6,721 bases of DNA, taken from contig CAMOSA010000131.1 in NCBI GenBank assembly GCA_946624335.1, positions 1 to 6,721 of the forward strand, read 5' to 3'. Positions 1-6,560 of this stretch are shown here, one piece after another (the stretch's first letter is position 1; the number at the start of each line of letters is the position of its first letter). The translations under genes and the position numbers were made by a program. The notes below the pieces were generated by a model that had not been told where the DNA came from, did no database searches, and saw only the letters and a list, made by a program, of their open reading frames with translations. Source of the stretch: an uncultured Prevotellaceae bacterium (lineage in GTDB: Bacteria; Bacteroidota; Bacteroidia; Bacteroidales; Bacteroidaceae).

Positions 1-54
1 CCTTGCGGCATTGGTGTTTGAGACCAACGCGTCTACCAATTCCGCCATCTGGGC
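1..54 (-). tRNA. tRNA-Leu (anticodon CAA), 5' portion, cut by window start
   Basis: Read on the minus strand from base 54, the sequence begins GCCCAGA (5' acceptor strand, 54-48), then TG, then a D arm (GCG...CGC stem with a GG and TAGA loop). A five-pair anticodon stem follows, TTGGT/ACCAA, enclosing the seven-base loop CTCAAAC. The anticodon is CAA, at plus positions 20-18, which reads the leucine codon UUG. The bases after the anticodon stem (10-1) are the start of the long variable arm expected of a leucine tRNA. The rest of that arm, the T arm and the 3' acceptor strand lie outside the window. The gene is divergent from the GH115 gene. Identity is firm; only completeness is unknown. Confidence 0.93.
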
Positions 55-76
55 GACGCACTTGCTGTTTGCGCCG

Positions 77-106
77 CAAAGGTAAGGAATTATTGCGAGA
101 TAGCAG
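77..106 (-). promoter_or_regulatory. Probable promoter of tRNA-Leu
   Basis: On the minus strand, bases 84-77 read TACCTTTG, an exact match to the Bacteroidetes -7 element TAnnTTTG. Nineteen bases further upstream, positions 106-104 read CTG, one change from the TTG of the -33 element. The -7 element lies about 22 bases before the mature tRNA 5' end at 54, giving a short leader of some 15-20 bases, which is reasonable for a tRNA transcript. The motif match is seen directly; its use as a promoter is inferred. Confidence 0.6.
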
Positions 107-205
107 ACGGAAAAACAGAAAAAATTCCATTTCAGCACGTTTTTTATCCTCTAAACGCCCTTTCGAGCAACTTTCGGAGAGGTTTTTGCCTTTTATGAAG
201 GATTA

Positions 206-240
206 TTTGTGGAAGGGGTGACGAGAATAATGTACTTTTG
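206..240 (+). promoter_or_regulatory. Probable promoter of the GH115 gene
   Basis: Positions 233-240 read TACTTTTG, an exact TAnnTTTG match. TTTG at 206-209 could be the -33 element, but the spacer is 23 bases, longer than the usual 19 or so, so the -33 half is uncertain. Transcription would start near 246-248 and give a leader of roughly 65 bases before the start codon at 312. Confidence 0.5.
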
Positions 241-311
241 CAGCGTGATTACGTCGACTTTGTGGCGATGAATGTCCAACAGAGATTGTAATTAACAATA
301 GATTTTACTCA

Positions 312-3300
312 ATGAATAGCACGATGAAGAGACTTATTTTGACGACTGTGGTGGCAATGGCTGCCTTTACAATTGCGATGGCAGATGAAATCCGCGTGAG
401 CTGCGATGGTGGTTCTGGCGCTTTCGTCGTGGCTACGCCAACGCTGCAGACGACTATCGTGGTGGCCAACGACGATGCTGAGGTGGTAGCGACAGCAGCG
501 GCGTGCCTCGCCGGTGACATTGAAGCTGTGACGGGGCAGAAAGTAGCGGTGGCTAAAGCTGCAACGCAAGATGCGATGGTTGAGGCGTGCCGGACCGTAG
601 CTGAAGGTGCGGTCAGCGCAGTAGCCGAGCCTATCCTGGCTGGTACGCTCGGGCAATCGTCGATAATTGACACTCTCGCTGCGGCTGGGAAGATAGATGC
701 TGCGGCCGTACAGGGGCGATGGGAGGTCTATGGGATACAGATGGTGGAGCAGCCTGCAGAGGGTATTGACAGGGCTGTGGTCATCTATGGTTCTACTCCT
801 CGTGGAACGGCTTATGGCTTGCTGGAACTGTCACGCCAGATGGGCGTCTCACCCTACATCTGGTGGGCTGACGTCGCCCCGGCTTCGCATGAGCAGATTT
901 ATATAAAAGGTGTCAAGACCGTGTCTAAGGAGCCGTCGGTGCGTTACCGAGGTATTTTCATCAATGACGAAGACTGGGGCCTGACGCCATGGGCTGCTAA
1001 GAACCTCGACAAGCATTACGATAATATTGGTCCTAACACGTATGCTAAGGTCATGGAGCTGTTGCTGCGCCTCCGGGCAAATACGCTGTGGCCGGCCATG
1101 CACCTGTGCTCGCGTGCCTTCTGGGACAATAAGGATAACCTGCCGGTGGCAAAGAAGTACGATATTATGCTTGGTTCGAGCCATTGCGAGCAGATGCTCC
1201 GCGACAACGAATGGGAGTGGCGGCGTGCACCGTGGAACGGTACCAATGAGGATTGGAACTACGTGACGAATACGGCAAAGATACAGAACTATTGGGAGGA
1301 GCGCGTTGCCGAGAGTGCGGGCTACGACGCGATGTACACCCTCGGTATGAGAGGTGTTCACGACTGGGGCATCTCTGGCTATCCCTCTACGGCCGACAAG
1401 GTGCGAGGCCTCACGGAGATTATTGACTTTCAACGGTCGCTCATTCAGAAGCACATAGGCGAACCAACCACGGTGCCCCAGCTGTTCATACCCTATAAAG
1501 AGGTGTTGGACGCTTACAACGCTGGTCTGCAGGTGCCTGACGACGTGACGTTGTGCTGGGTCGATGACAATCACGGATATATTCGTCAGCTGCCCAAAGC
1601 TCGCGAACAGGCCCGCAAAGGTGGCAACGGTGTTTACTATCACGTCTCCTACTGGGGCACGCCCCACGACTATCTGTGGCTCTGTTCCCACTCGCCTTCG
1701 CTCATCAGCTACGAGCTCTCGCGTGCTTACGCTCAGGGCGTTCGAACGCTGTGGGTCATCAATGTCGGCGATATCAAGCCCGCTGAGGCCGAGCTGGATT
1801 TTTGTATGGACTTGGCTTGGGATATTGATGCCTGGACGCCAGAGCAAGCCCATACCTATTGTCGCCACTGGGCCGCGGAGACCTTCGGCGAAGCGCTCGC
1901 CGATGATATTGCAGCCATCAAGCGGGAGTACTATCGGCTGGCAGCTGCGGGCAAGCCCGAACATGTGTTTGCCGTGGCCTACAGCGATGCCGAGCGTGAC
2001 CGACGAGTAGCCGATTACGAAGCGCTGGCCTCACGTGTTGATGACGTGCGGACCTCCGTGCCCGAGTCTTTACAAGACGCTTACTACGAGCTGATAGAGT
2101 ACCCTGTGAAGGGAGCTTGGATGATGAACGTGAAGACGCTGCGTGCTGCACAAAGCCTCGCCCTCGCTGCTTACGGCCAGCGTGACAAGGCGCTAGAGTA
2201 CGCCAGTGAGGCTCGGCGCGCCTACCGGCAGATCCTGCAGTTGACTCAGTTTTATAATGCGCGCACGGCAGGAGGCAAATGGAATGGCATCATGAGTGCT
2301 GCGCCTCGTGGTCTCTCGCAGTTCAACTTGCCCGAAGTGGCTACGGAGGCGACCATCAGTGATCTGCAGGTCGAAGTGCCAGTTGAAGCCACGCGTATCG
2401 TCATCCCTGCCACTGCCTATACCGCTGCTAACGGCGCTTTCACTAAACTCGAAGGACTGGGCGTCAGCGATCAAAGTGTGACAATATGGCCATTGGACAT
2501 GACTAAATATGACGTATCGCGGGCACCATTCCTTGAATATGAAGTACCTGTACGTAAAGGCTACAACAGCATCAGCGTACGTTGCCTGCCTACCTTCCCT
2601 GCCAACACGACCTATGATTTGCGCGTCGCCTTGAGTATCGACGGTGGAGCGCCCAAGACGCTGTCGCTGAAGACGGTAGCCACCGAAGGCAAATGGAACC
2701 AGACGGTGCTACAAGGATTTAACGACGCTACCGTGCAGCATAAGTCTACGAAGGATGGTAACGTGCGGTTGCGCGTGGCATTGCTTGACCCAGGTGTCGT
2801 CGTCAGCGATGTACGGGTAATCTTGCCGGAGAATGACGACCTGACATTGACCGAACAACTCATCGAGAACTATGACTTCGAATTCAACAGCGACTGTCAA
2901 GAGAACGCCATTGGCAATATCGGCCGTGGCGTGCCTTGCGGCTGGAATCAGACAGGCCGCATGAATAAGGGTGGCAACGGTCTCGACTCTTACGGCGTCA
3001 ATCAGGACGCCACCAACTATCACGGCAACAACGTCTGCTGGTTCAACTCCGTACCCATGCCCGCATACTTTGAACTGTCCCAGACAATCCCAGCCACTTC
3101 ATTGACCCCTGGAGTTTATCGTGTCAGATGTAAGCTATGGGTCGAGGAAGGTAAGAAGACCAACTGCCGCCTCTTTGCCAATAAGTATGTCCAATACTAT
3201 GGTTACAAGAGCGACTATACGAATCTGCTCACCGAGGGCGAGGTGAACAGCTATGCTGGCTATGCTGGGGGCAAGAGCGATGCCGTGGTGTTACGTGATA

Positions 3301-3590
3301 TGCAGGTCTTCGTGCCTGTCGGCGAGGGCGAATCGCTGACGTTCGGCATCAAGAGCAGTAACCGCCGTAACGACGGGACATCATCTGCCACGGACAATGC
3401 CGGATGGTTCAAGGTCGATTATTTTCGCATTGATCGTGCCGACGCCGACGGCCTGCATGCCATCGACACTTCCAAGTCTTGCCAAGATAGTGAAGACACA
3501 TGGTATACACTAATGGGAGTCCGCACCAGTGGTATGCCCTCGCATGAAGGAATATATGTCAAGGCCGGACGTAAGCTTGCCATCAAATAA
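312..3590 (+). CDS. Secreted GH115-family alpha-glucuronidase with extra C-terminal module and tail
   Basis: Glycoside hydrolase family 115 protein of 1092 residues. Characterised members remove alpha-1,2-linked (4-O-methyl-)glucuronic acid from xylan. Residues 1-24 are a Sec signal peptide: basic start (MKR at 5-7), hydrophobic core, and an AMA/DE cleavage site; there is no lipobox cysteine. An N-terminal alpha/beta domain spans about 25-200. The catalytic barrel, about 205-505, contains family-like motifs SSHCEQMLR (289-297), GMRGVHDWG (345-353), IPYKEVLDAYNAG (393-405) and WVDDNHGYIRQLP (416-428). A helical region follows (about 510-660), then the GH115 C-terminal beta-sandwich (about 665-838, ending in a DPGVV motif at 826-830). 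Residues about 848-1041 form an added beta-rich, probably carbohydrate-binding, module, and 1062-1092 form a YTLMG...GIYV...K tail typical of secreted Bacteroidales proteins. GH115 proteins usually have roughly 800-1000 residues, so this one is long. The second ATG at 324 (MKRLIL) is an equally good start; no Shine-Dalgarno sequence decides. Family assignment is strong. Exact substrate and catalytic residues are not proven by sequence alone. Confidence 0.93.
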   Translation: MNSTMKRLILTTVVAMAAFTIAMADEIRVSCDGGSGAFVVATPTLQTTIVVANDDAEVVATAAACLAGDIEAVTGQKVAVAKAATQDAMVEACRTVAEGAVSAVAEPILAGTLGQSSIIDTLAAAGKIDAAAVQGRWEVYGIQMVEQPAEGIDRAVVIYGSTPRGTAYGLLELSRQMGVSPYIWWADVAPASHEQIYIKGVKTVSKEPSVRYRGIFINDEDWGLTPWAAKNLDKHYDNIGPNTYAKVMELLLRLRANTLWPAMHLCSRAFWDNKDNLPVAKKYDIMLGSSHCEQMLRDNEWEWRRAPWNGTNEDWNYVTNTAKIQNYWEERVAESAGYDAMYTLGMRGVHDWGISGYPSTADKVRGLTEIIDFQRSLIQKHIGEPTTVPQLFIPYKEVLDAYNAGLQVPDDVTLCWVDDNHGYIRQLPKAREQARKGGNGVYYHVSYWGTPHDYLWLCSHSPSLISYELSRAYAQGVRTLWVINVGDIKPAEAELDFCMDLAWDIDAWTPEQAHTYCRHWAAETFGEALADDIAAIKREYYRLAAAGKPEHVFAVAYSDAERDRRVADYEALASRVDDVRTSVPESLQDAYYELIEYPVKGAWMMNVKTLRAAQSLALAAYGQRDKALEYASEARRAYRQILQLTQFYNARTAGGKWNGIMSAAPRGLSQFNLPEVATEATISDLQVEVPVEATRIVIPATAYTAANGAFTKLEGLGVSDQSVTIWPLDMTKYDVSRAPFLEYEVPVRKGYNSISVRCLPTFPANTTYDLRVALSIDGGAPKTLSLKTVATEGKWNQTVLQGFNDATVQHKSTKDGNVRLRVALLDPGVVVSDVRVILPENDDLTLTEQLIENYDFEFNSDCQENAIGNIGRGVPCGWNQTGRMNKGGNGLDSYGVNQDATNYHGNNVCWFNSVPMPAYFELSQTIPATSLTPGVYRVRCKLWVEEGKKTNCRLFANKYVQYYGYKSDYTNLLTEGEVNSYAGYAGGKSDAVVLRDMQVFVPVGEGESLTFGIKSSNRRNDGTSSATDNAGWFKVDYFRIDRADADGLHAIDTSKSCQDSEDTWYTLMGVRTSGMPSHEGIYVKAGRKLAIK

Positions 3591-3676
3591 ATGGTCTCGG
3601 CATAAGTAATAGGAACGTTTTACACTACATTTTATGTGATTTGAGGCGTAGATGGCGATAAAAAAGGCAAAAAGCG

Positions 3677-3706
3677 TTGGGGTAAGACAAAAAATGATTA
3701 TCTTTG
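3677..3706 (+). promoter_or_regulatory. Probable promoter of the first oxidoreductase gene
   Basis: TTG at 3677-3679 and TATCTTTG at 3699-3706 match the Bacteroidetes -33 and -7 elements with exactly 19 bases between them. This is the best-formed promoter in the window. Transcription would begin near 3712, leaving a leader of about 57 bases before the ATG at 3769. It suggests that this gene can be transcribed independently of the GH115 gene, 178 bases upstream. Confidence 0.65.
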
Positions 3707-3768
3707 TCGCGCCTTTAATTGATTTTACCTAAAAGATTAAACGAGCAAGAACGCAAAAATAAACGTAG

Positions 3769-4851
3769 ATGATGAAGATACCTGTTGGACTGATAGGGTT
3801 TGGGCGCATGGGCCGCTACTACCTGAGCGAGCTACAGCGCAATGGCGCCTATGAGGTCGCCTATATCTGCGATGTCGATGAGTCGTGCCGCGCCTTAGCG
3901 CGGCGTATGGCTCCGGAGGCCGAGGTGGTCGAGGATGACAGCCGACTATATGCCGACGAGCGTGTCCGGGCGGTGGTGCTGTGTGCCATGGCCGACTCGC
4001 GGCCTGGGCAGATTCGGAGGGCCATAGCCGCCGGCAAGCATGTCATCGCTGAGAAGCCTATCGCCGACACCGTCGGGTGCGAATGGGAGCTGGTGCGGCT
4101 GGTGGAGGCGGCGCCGGTGTTTACGACCGTGAATATGTACTTGCAGAACGCGTGGTATCACTCGGTGATGCGCGATGCCATCGACCGCGGCGAGCTGGGC
4201 GAGCTGGCCATCATGCGCATCTGTCACATGACGCCCGGCCTGGCGCCCGGCGAGGGCCATGAGGCTGAGGGTCCTTCGTTCCACGACTGCGGCATGCATT
4301 ATGTCAACCTGGCACGGTGGTATGCGCGTAGCGAATATAAGACATGGCACGCCCAGGGCGTGCGTATGTGGTCGTGGAAGGACCCGTGGTGGCTGCAGGT
4401 GCATGGCACGTTCGAGAACGGTATCGTCTATGACATCACCCAGGGCTTTGTCTACGGGCAGTTGTCGCAGCAGCAGACGCATAACTCCTATGTGGAACTG
4501 ATAGGTACGAAGGGCTTCTGCCGTATGACGCATGATTTCAAAACAGCTGTCGTGGACATCCATGGCGTCAGCGAGACGCGCCATATCGAGCGCCCCTTTG
4601 GCGGTAAGAACATCGACCGCCTCATCGAGGAGATGGCCGACAGCATCCGCACGGGGCGGCGTAATCCCCTGATGCCCACGTTCCGCGACTCTGCCATCGC
4701 CTCTGAGAACGCGTGGCGGATGCTTGACGACGCACGGCAGCATGACTTGCCGGCTATCGGCACACGCGAGGAGCTGGAGGAGATATGGGAGCATCGCCGC
4801 AACCTCAAGGATGGCTACGGCCTGCTGCCGCGTAATAACAGGAATGTGTAA
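3769..4851 (+). CDS. Cytoplasmic Gfo/Idh/MocA-family NAD(P)-dependent oxidoreductase
   Basis: A 360-residue dehydrogenase of the Gfo/Idh/MocA family, whose members oxidise or reduce hydroxyl groups of sugars, inositols and related compounds with NAD(P). The N-terminal Rossmann fold (about 1-120) carries the dinucleotide motif GFGRMG (10-15) and ends strand 2 with acidic D35, which fits a preference for NAD over NADP. The EKP motif is at 95-97. D173-C-G-M-H177 gives the Asp-x3-His pair which, with K96, matches the Lys/Asp/His catalytic set known from inositol dehydrogenase. The C-terminal alpha/beta substrate domain spans about 125-330. No signal peptide or membrane segment is visible, so it should be cytoplasmic. 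Length is normal for the family. ATGs at 3769 and 3772 are both possible starts. It has its own promoter-like site and sits between GH115 and a second family member with which it shares only the family motifs. Metabolism of a uronic acid or xylan-derived sugar is an inference from context; the substrate cannot be read from sequence. Confidence 0.9.
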   Translation: MMKIPVGLIGFGRMGRYYLSELQRNGAYEVAYICDVDESCRALARRMAPEAEVVEDDSRLYADERVRAVVLCAMADSRPGQIRRAIAAGKHVIAEKPIADTVGCEWELVRLVEAAPVFTTVNMYLQNAWYHSVMRDAIDRGELGELAIMRICHMTPGLAPGEGHEAEGPSFHDCGMHYVNLARWYARSEYKTWHAQGVRMWSWKDPWWLQVHGTFENGIVYDITQGFVYGQLSQQQTHNSYVELIGTKGFCRMTHDFKTAVVDIHGVSETRHIERPFGGKNIDRLIEEMADSIRTGRRNPLMPTFRDSAIASENAWRMLDDARQHDLPAIGTREELEEIWEHRRNLKDGYGLLPRNNRNV

Positions 4852-4962
4852 GACCCGTCCTCATGGACGCTCAGCACAAGAGCTATACCTGCGGAAGGAA
4901 TGATAAAAGACATGACACAACATCATCAGAGATAAACCATCAATTCAAGTTTCGGATGATAT

Positions 4963-4980
4963 GGAAGTTAAGTAACTTCC
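4963..4980. promoter_or_regulatory. Perfect palindrome GGAAGTTA-AG-TAACTTCC (operator or terminator hairpin)
   Basis: Two exact eight-base arms are separated by AG. It lies 112 bases after the stop codon of the first oxidoreductase gene and about 90 bases before the start of the second. In RNA the arms could form a seven-pair stem with a four-base loop. It is followed by a weak, interrupted T-rich stretch (TTAGCTTCTTT), so it may terminate the upstream transcript. It is equally compatible with a binding site for a dimeric regulator. The symmetry is seen directly; the function is not known. Confidence 0.4.
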
Positions 4981-5013
4981 TTAGCTTCTTTGGATTCTGG
5001 CGCTTACACAAAT

Positions 5014-5060
5014 TAAACTCTAAACACTAAACATTAACATTAAACCCTAAACTTAAAAAC
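5014..5060 (+). repeat. Seven imperfect tandem copies of a TAAACNC heptamer
   Basis: Successive units are TAAACTC, TAAACAC, TAAACAT, TAACAT, TAAACCC, TAAACT and TAAAAAC, giving a 47-base A-rich, G-free run that ends nine bases before the ATG at 5070. It probably forms the leader of the second oxidoreductase transcript. An unstructured A-rich leader of this kind could help ribosome entry in Bacteroidetes, where Shine-Dalgarno pairing is weak. That role is inferred. Confidence 0.6.
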
Positions 5061-5069
5061 TATCCAATC

Positions 5070-6551
5070 ATGGCAGACGTATCAAGAAGAGATTTCCTCA
5101 AGAGAGGTACTGCATCGCTTGCAGGCTTAATCGCAGCCCCCTACATCGTGCCCAGCACCGTGCTCGGCGCCAAGGTAGGCAAGAAAGCACCCAGTGACAA
5201 ACTGAACATCCTCGGCGTCGGCGTTGGCGGCCGTGGCGCAGCTGACATAGCCGAGATGGCCAAGACGGAGAATATCATCGGTCTGGCCGACGTCGACTGG
5301 AAGTACGCTAAGCACGTCCTCGACAAATATCCCGACGCCAAGAAGTACAACGATTATCGCAAGATGTACGACGAGCTGCTGAAGTCGGCCGACGGCGTCA
5401 TGGTGGCCACAGCCGACCACACCCACGCCATCATCGCTGCCGAGGCTATGATGGCCGGCAAGCATGTCTACGTGGAAAAGCCCATGACCCTCTATGCTTA
5501 CGAGAGCCGTCTGCTCACTAAGCTGGCTGCTAAATATAAAGTGGCAACACAGCAGGGCAACCAAGGCGCCTCCAGTGCTGGTTCGCGCAAGGCCCTGAAC
5601 TGGCTGTGGAACGGTGAGATTGGCGAGGTGACCCGCATCGAGGCCTTCACCAACCGTCCCATCTGGCCGCAAGGTATGGCTGCTCCGAAGGAGGCACAGC
5701 CCGTGCCCTCGACCATGAACTGGGAAGCCTTCATAGGCCCGGCACAGATGCGCCCCTACAACGAGGTCTACACGCCTTGGAACTTCCGCGGTTGGTGGGA
5801 CTTCGGCTCCGGCGCCCTCGGCGATATGGCCAACCACATCCTTGCTGTCGCCTTCACAGGCCTTAAGCTGGGTTCGCCCAGCGCTATCATCGGCAGCTCT
5901 ACGATGCTGATGCCTGATGCTTGCCCCTCGGCACAGAAGGTTACCTACCGCTTCCCCGCCCGCGACAACCTGCCCAAGCTGGCTCTGCCCGCATGCGAAC
6001 TGACGTGGTACGACGGCGGTCTGCGCCCCAACATCCCGTTCAACATGCCCGAAGGCAAGAAGTTCGACGGCAACGGTGTCTGCATCTTCTATGGCACGAA
6101 GGACATTATGGTCGTTGGTACCTATGGCTACAACCCGTTCCTCGTCAGCGGCCGCGAGCCCAAGGTGCCTGAACTCTGCCGCGTTGTCCAGAACGACAAC
6201 CACCAGCAGGACTGGATCCGTGCCTGCAAGGAACCCGCAGCCACACGCGTGCCTGCCAGCTCGGACTTCAGCATCAGCGGTCCTCTGAACGAGAATATTG
6301 TCATGGGTGTTGCTGCCGTACGCTTGCAGGAACTCGACCAGTGGCTGAAGTGGGACGGCGAGCAGATGCGTTTCACCAACATCGCTCCCGGTGCCAAGTT
6401 GCATGTCTCCAATGCCATTGCTTTCGAGATTCACGATGGTCATCCCTCGTTCGACTCGGCCGACAAAGTGCTCATCGACGCCAACGAGTATGCTGCACGG
6501 CTCATCAAGCCTGTCTATCACAACGGCTTCAAACTGCCTGAGCTGCCGTAA
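5070..6551 (+). CDS. Tat-exported Gfo/Idh/MocA-family oxidoreductase
   Basis: A 493-residue NAD(P)-dependent oxidoreductase of the larger, exported Gfo/Idh/MocA type. SRRDFLK at 5-11 is an exact twin-arginine motif, followed by a hydrophobic stretch (about 14-33), so the folded, cofactor-loaded enzyme should be carried to the periplasm. The Rossmann domain (about 44-165) has GVGVGGRG (49-56), D74 at the end of strand 2, and EKP (136-138). GALGDMANH (248-256) contains the D252-x3-H256 pair that, with K137, completes the usual dehydrogenase catalytic set. WWDFG (242-246), WYDGG (313-317) and GTKDIMVVG (342-350) belong to the long C-terminal domain seen in this exported branch. It is about 130 residues longer than its neighbour. 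The start at 5070 is fixed by the Tat signal. Known relatives include glucose-fructose oxidoreductase, NAD-dependent glycosidases such as GH109, and sugar 3-oxidation enzymes, so it could be a dehydrogenase or a redox-assisted glycosidase. The substrate is unknown; a link to glucuronoxylan is inferred from the neighbouring GH115 only. Confidence 0.9.
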   Translation: MADVSRRDFLKRGTASLAGLIAAPYIVPSTVLGAKVGKKAPSDKLNILGVGVGGRGAADIAEMAKTENIIGLADVDWKYAKHVLDKYPDAKKYNDYRKMYDELLKSADGVMVATADHTHAIIAAEAMMAGKHVYVEKPMTLYAYESRLLTKLAAKYKVATQQGNQGASSAGSRKALNWLWNGEIGEVTRIEAFTNRPIWPQGMAAPKEAQPVPSTMNWEAFIGPAQMRPYNEVYTPWNFRGWWDFGSGALGDMANHILAVAFTGLKLGSPSAIIGSSTMLMPDACPSAQKVTYRFPARDNLPKLALPACELTWYDGGLRPNIPFNMPEGKKFDGNGVCIFYGTKDIMVVGTYGYNPFLVSGREPKVPELCRVVQNDNHQQDWIRACKEPAATRVPASSDFSISGPLNENIVMGVAAVRLQELDQWLKWDGEQMRFTNIAPGAKLHVSNAIAFEIHDGHPSFDSADKVLIDANEYAARLIKPVYHNGFKLPELP

Positions 6552-6560
6552 TGTTTTTAA

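Noticed and set aside
148..187. CCTCT...AGAGG followed by five T residues, a possible terminator in the divergent spacer.
   Set aside because: Only five pairs close a 25-base loop, and no plus-strand gene lies upstream to be terminated.
3..221. A 72-codon plus-strand frame across the tRNA and the divergent spacer.
   Set aside because: It runs through the tRNA gene on the opposite strand, contains the tRNA and GH115 promoter elements or their flanks, and is rich in Arg, Ser and Pro with no domain signal.
268..291. A seven-codon frame (MNVQQRL) in the GH115 leader, a possible upstream peptide.
   Set aside because: It is very short, has no ribosome-binding signal, and lacks the repeated regulatory codons of known leader peptides. 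A frame of this size is expected by chance.
301..3728. GATTTTAC shared by the leaders of GH115 (301-308) and the first oxidoreductase (3721-3728).
   Set aside because: It is an eight-base AT-rich match at different distances from the start codons. It is not strong enough to claim a common regulatory site.
5127..6521. A 464-codon open frame on the minus strand opposite the exported oxidoreductase, with similar long ones at 849-1964 and 3946-4794.
   Set aside because: In the 5127-6521 case, minus-strand stops would need TTA, CTA or TCA codons in the sense gene, and these are rare in its GC-rich codon use. The translations show no recognisable domains, while the sense frames have clear family motifs. 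I treat all three as composition artefacts.
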